From Naematelia aurantialba (lineage: Eukaryota > Basidiomycota > Tremellomycetes > Tremellales > Naemateliaceae), in contig JAKFAO010000003.1 of assembly GCA_021527695.1 (NCBI GenBank), positions 62,001 to 126,000 of the forward strand: a DNA stretch of 64,000 bases, given 5' to 3'. Made by a program: the position numbers and the translations under genes. This document shows positions 62,051 to 64,000 of the stretch, piece by piece. The notes under the pieces were generated by a model. It was not told the origin of the DNA and made no database searches. It was given only the letters and a program-made list of their open reading frames with translations. Every line of letters starts with the position of its first letter. Position 1 is the stretch's first letter.

Positions 62051-63645
62051 CTTGGGCTATTCGTGTGTCGTGGCAAGTGGGTCGTAAATCGAAGATTGCA
62101 GGTGGAAGATTGCAGGTTACGGGGGGAAATTTTCAGATTGAAGGTTGATGATTCCAGGTTGCAGGTTGCAGGTTGGGGGTTATGGTGCACAGGGATTGTT
62201 CGCGAGTGAGTGTTGTAGGATCAAGAAGTATTTTCAGTGGCGAGTGGTAAGAAGTCAAGAGTGCGGCAACGGGTGCGTCCAGTGGGTGGTGGTGGGGCGA
62301 GTAATTGGTCGGTCGTTGGGTTGGTAAGGAGCGGAAAGGAGCGACGAAACAGTTTCTATCATCAGCGTCCATTCTTCGTCGACCGACTCCGGAGGGCCCG
62401 GGAGGGGGCGAGGGGCGAGGGTAGGAGCAAGTATTGTAGTAGCACAAAGGACGGGTAGACGGTCATCATGACGTACATAAAAGAAAGAACGTCGAGCGTG
62501 CGGGTGTGGCGGGCTGTAGACGGGTCAGAAACAGATGAGGTCCGGCTTGGTGGGGATGAACGGCGGCCACAGAAGGGGGGAGGGAACAAGCCGCGGCGAT
62601 TGACGAGCTTCAAAGCGGCGCGGTGACGATGAGCAGGCAGAGATTAAAGGAGAGGTATCCGCAGACAGTCGATCGTGCGAGACTTGGCCAGTGAGCCGCT
62701 AGACGCGAGTGTCGAGTGGCGAGTGTCGAGTAGCGAGTAGCGAGTCGGGTGAGAGGGTGAAAGGGTCCACGGGCCAGATGCCAGAGACGGCGTGTGAGGA
62801 GGAGCTAGCTGCAACCTTTCAGTAAGACAAGGTGAAAGGGAGGCCAGGGGGTACAAGGTCACGCTGAGGTCAGAGGAGGGAATCACAGTCTGACAAGGGA
62901 CACACGAGCCCGAAGAGCAATTCGGAGCTCCAGGGGACGAGAGGGACCAAGACGCACTGATTGACCGCGCTTGCTTCCGCCGTTCCACACGATTGCGCTC
63001 ACAGAGACAGATCGGCAGCGACAAGGAGCGAGCCAAGGATCAGACGTCGGATACGTTGACGAGATACGCAGCTCTGCAATGGCAAGAATCCAAGTGCAAG
63101 ACTGGAGCGACTCTTACACGAGGACACGCGCGGGACCAAAATTTTCCAAGAATCATCAACATTTTTTCCATGAGTCGTCGCGTCGCGTCTCTCCACTTGA
63201 TTCACTCGATACGACGCGGCCGAGAGTGATCCCACTGGTATACCTACGAGCGCGAGCTCGCAGCTCAGCCACAGCAGCATAGGCCGCCTAGGCTCGTCAA
63301 AGCTAGGCTCAGTCGATGCTCCAGCATCATATAATGCACGCGGCCTCGAGCCTCAAAGCTCATTGGACTTTGTGTCACGTGCAGTGCGCATCGTCAAGTA
63401 TCCAGTCATCAGTCCCAAGCCAGCGTCCGCTGTCCAGGCAACTCAAGGTAATAACGCTTACGGTGTGACGCAAGCCACCGCTCACGGATGGCAACAATGA
63501 GTGAATACAAATACAACAAATATCAATGCAATGTGTCATGTAGCATTCGTCTGCGTCGCATCCGATCCTACATCACAGCAAACTCAAGCCTGCTCAATGA
63601 TCCAGGGTGTGCTAGACTACCTTGACGATGAAGCTGGATCTCACC
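62051..63645. other. 1.6-kb region upstream of CTP synthase
   Basis: A GATTGCAGGTT-type repeat occurs at about 62093-62176 and a GCGAGTGTCGAGT repeat at about 62703-62745. No gene seen. Confidence 0.55.
62093..62176. repeat. GATTGCAGGTT-type repeat in the CTP synthase promoter region
   Basis: Six to seven variants of (GA)TTGCAGGTT in direct orientation begin about 45 bp upstream of the CTP synthase ATG. Confidence 0.75.
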
Positions 63646-63979
63646 TTAGGCGGTCGCACTGACAATCGCCGAAGGAGGTGGCGCCTGCGCTTGTGCCTGG
63701 GCCTTTCTCGACTCCCAAACACCACACACATGCCTAGACAACTTATCAGCATCACCTCCGCCCGTAGACATAGAACACGACTTGCCTCTTTCCGTCTCCC
63801 GCACTATTCAAACCGATTCTGCAAGCTCTGCCACAGAAGGTCATCCCGCACTTCCGGCATTCAGGGAAGTTGACGCCCTTTGTCCCGCACACACTGCAAT
63901 CGGTATGCTTCGTCAATGGACTCGCCATCTCCACAGCAGCAAGCACGGGATCGACAGGTGCGATTTGGGGGTCTGGCAT
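63646..63979 (-). CDS. small MYND-like zinc-finger protein
   Basis: Exons 63979-63786 and 63733-63646 give 93 residues. Potential zinc ligands are C28, C31, C41, C44, C49, C53, H66 and C68: C-x2-C-x9-C-x2-C-x4-C-x3-C-x12-H-x-C. The first six match the cross-brace spacing of MYND or HIT-type fingers; the last pair is H-x-C where MYND usually has H-x3-C. The single intron (63734-63785) begins GCAAGT, a GC-AG intron that falls inside the finger and supplies H66 and C68; reading through it loses both. The tail is Gln/Ala-rich. Only 21 bp of upstream sequence are in the window, so a longer N-terminus cannot be excluded. No function assigned; probably a protein-binding adaptor. Confidence 0.68.
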
Positions 63980-64000
63980 GGATAATGTCGATCGCGGGCG

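Overview
The window is nuclear DNA of a filamentous or yeast-like fungus, most likely a basidiomycete, with Tremellomycetes (Cryptococcus/Trichosporon relatives) the best guess. The grounds are very intron-dense genes (about 148 introns in 19 spliced genes, mostly 44-70 bp, with GTGAGT/GTAAGT-type donors and CTGAC/CTAAC-type branch points), compact spacing on both strands, and typical fungal families: xanthine dioxygenase XanA, chitin synthase, NCS1, OPT and sugar porters. There are no operons, CRISPR arrays, rRNAs or tRNAs. All gene models were built by hand by joining exons so that phase and family motifs agree; total coding lengths come out as whole codons in every case.

Layout, left to right. 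0-20 kb: a partial gene end, a hexose transporter, xanA, a second sugar-porter-family transporter, a double-GNAT acetyltransferase, two small orphan genes that look like diverged tandem duplicates, and an NCS1 nucleobase/allantoin-type permease. 19-32 kb: a small basic conserved protein, a 1026-residue low-complexity protein, a 29-exon chitin synthase and the DNA polymerase delta subunit Pol32/Cdc27. 32-42 kb: an APC amino-acid permease, an OST-alpha/DUF300 membrane protein and gluconokinase. 44-64 kb: a 74-residue secreted Cys peptide, DDI1, an OPT transporter, a type II membrane glycosyltransferase-like protein, a second Cys peptide of the same family, CTP synthase, and a small MYND-like zinc-finger protein at the right edge.

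Seven of the 22 genes are membrane carriers or carrier-like proteins, so the region looks nutrient-oriented. XanA (xanthine to urate) and the NCS1 permease fit purine salvage and nitrogen supply. CTP synthase and Pol32 serve nucleotide and DNA synthesis. Nothing shows that the genes act as one cluster.

The most striking signals are in RNA processing and small secreted proteins: (i) a 411-bp intron in CTP synthase, directly behind the ATP P-loop, that is frame-preserving and stop-free and would encode an S/T-P-rich disordered insert if retained (exitron candidate); (ii) seven GC-AG introns, two of them flanking one 18-nt exon; (iii) micro-exons of 5 and 7 nt; (iv) two small secreted proteins with the mirror-image pattern C-x3-C-x6-C ... 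C-x6-C-x3-C that share intron position and phase.
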